NCBI GenBank assembly: GCA_949825065.1
Contig: OX463849.1
Location: 42,157,234-42,221,233, forward strand
Direction: 5' to 3'
DNA length: 64,000 nucleotides
Source of the DNA: Odontocerum albicorne
Taxonomy: Eukaryota; Arthropoda; Insecta; Trichoptera; Odontoceridae
The notes under the pieces were generated by a model. The model was not told where the DNA came from and searched no databases. It saw only the letters and a list, made by a program, of their open reading frames with translations. A program made the position numbers and the translations under genes. Shown here one piece after another: positions 63,824 through 64,000 of the stretch; position 1 is the first letter of the stretch, and each line of letters starts with the position of its first letter.

Positions 63824-64000
63824 TTCCGTAGTCTATCGTTTTATTTTAGAAAACAAACAAAAATAAATAAGTTATTTTGATTAACATTTTTTAATTCCAA
63901 CTTTATTAATAATAATAAAAACACAATTTATACAGCGCCGTTCAGAAAGTCTCCTCAAGGGCGTTCTAACTCGGGATTCAGACACTATTATTGACAGATT
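63824..64000. other. Window end; partial repeat
   Basis: The stretch 63928-64000 resembles 61660-61735 and continues beyond the window. Not identified further. Confidence 0.35.

Overview
The window looks like intergenic nuclear DNA of an animal, most likely an insect. It is very AT-rich and holds no recognisable host gene, rRNA or functional tRNA. Almost everything that can be identified is a transposable element or its remains: Jockey-like, RTE-like and CR1/L2/Jockey-type LINEs, tRNA-headed SINEs, Helitrons, mariner DNA transposons, palindromic retroposons and minisatellites. The insect call rests on this mix and on base composition; the species cannot be named.

Layout. 1-7.4 kb: Helitron copies, SINEs, and a LINE 3' fragment nested in an older RTE-like relic, with a second, inverted LINE fragment at 6.2-7.0 kb. 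7.4-14.6 kb: mostly unassigned AT-rich DNA with a few SINEs. 14.6-22.5 kb: a cluster of RTE-like 3' ends on both strands, a palindromic retroposon flanked by a 15-bp target-site duplication (TSD), a 30-bp minisatellite and a LINE reverse-transcriptase tail. 24-26.2 kb: two Helitrons, one keeping the C-terminus of a Rep/helicase, then an internally deleted mariner. 26.5-29.7 kb: minisatellites and a repeated LINE-like 3' region. 30.5-36.2 kb: a full-length Jockey-clade retrotransposon on the minus strand with both ORFs open and an 18-bp TSD. 37.7-41.3 kb: a 3.4-kb RTE-clade LINE (8-bp TSD, one in-frame stop) inserted into a second palindromic retroposon (12-bp TSD). 43-64 kb: a 354-bp tandem duplication, SINEs, RTE-like relics, a deleted mariner, a large inverted repeat and a fifth full-length Helitron.

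How the parts relate. The main SINE ends in the same 3' tail as the LINE fragments at 4.6-5.2 and 6.2-7.0 kb, the classic sign that a SINE borrows that LINE's machinery. Three SINE types share one tRNA-like head but carry different bodies. The 8-mer TACTCGTA (or TACGAGTA) occurs at least 22 times, and in two repeats it is a precise 6-bp insertion at a TA. That is what excision of a transposon with CGAG ends would leave, and the mariner in this window has exactly those ends. Three short hairpins have long, near-perfect arms and all have 5-nt loops. Repeat names used here (SINE-1, HelA, Pal-R, RTE-r and so on) are local labels.
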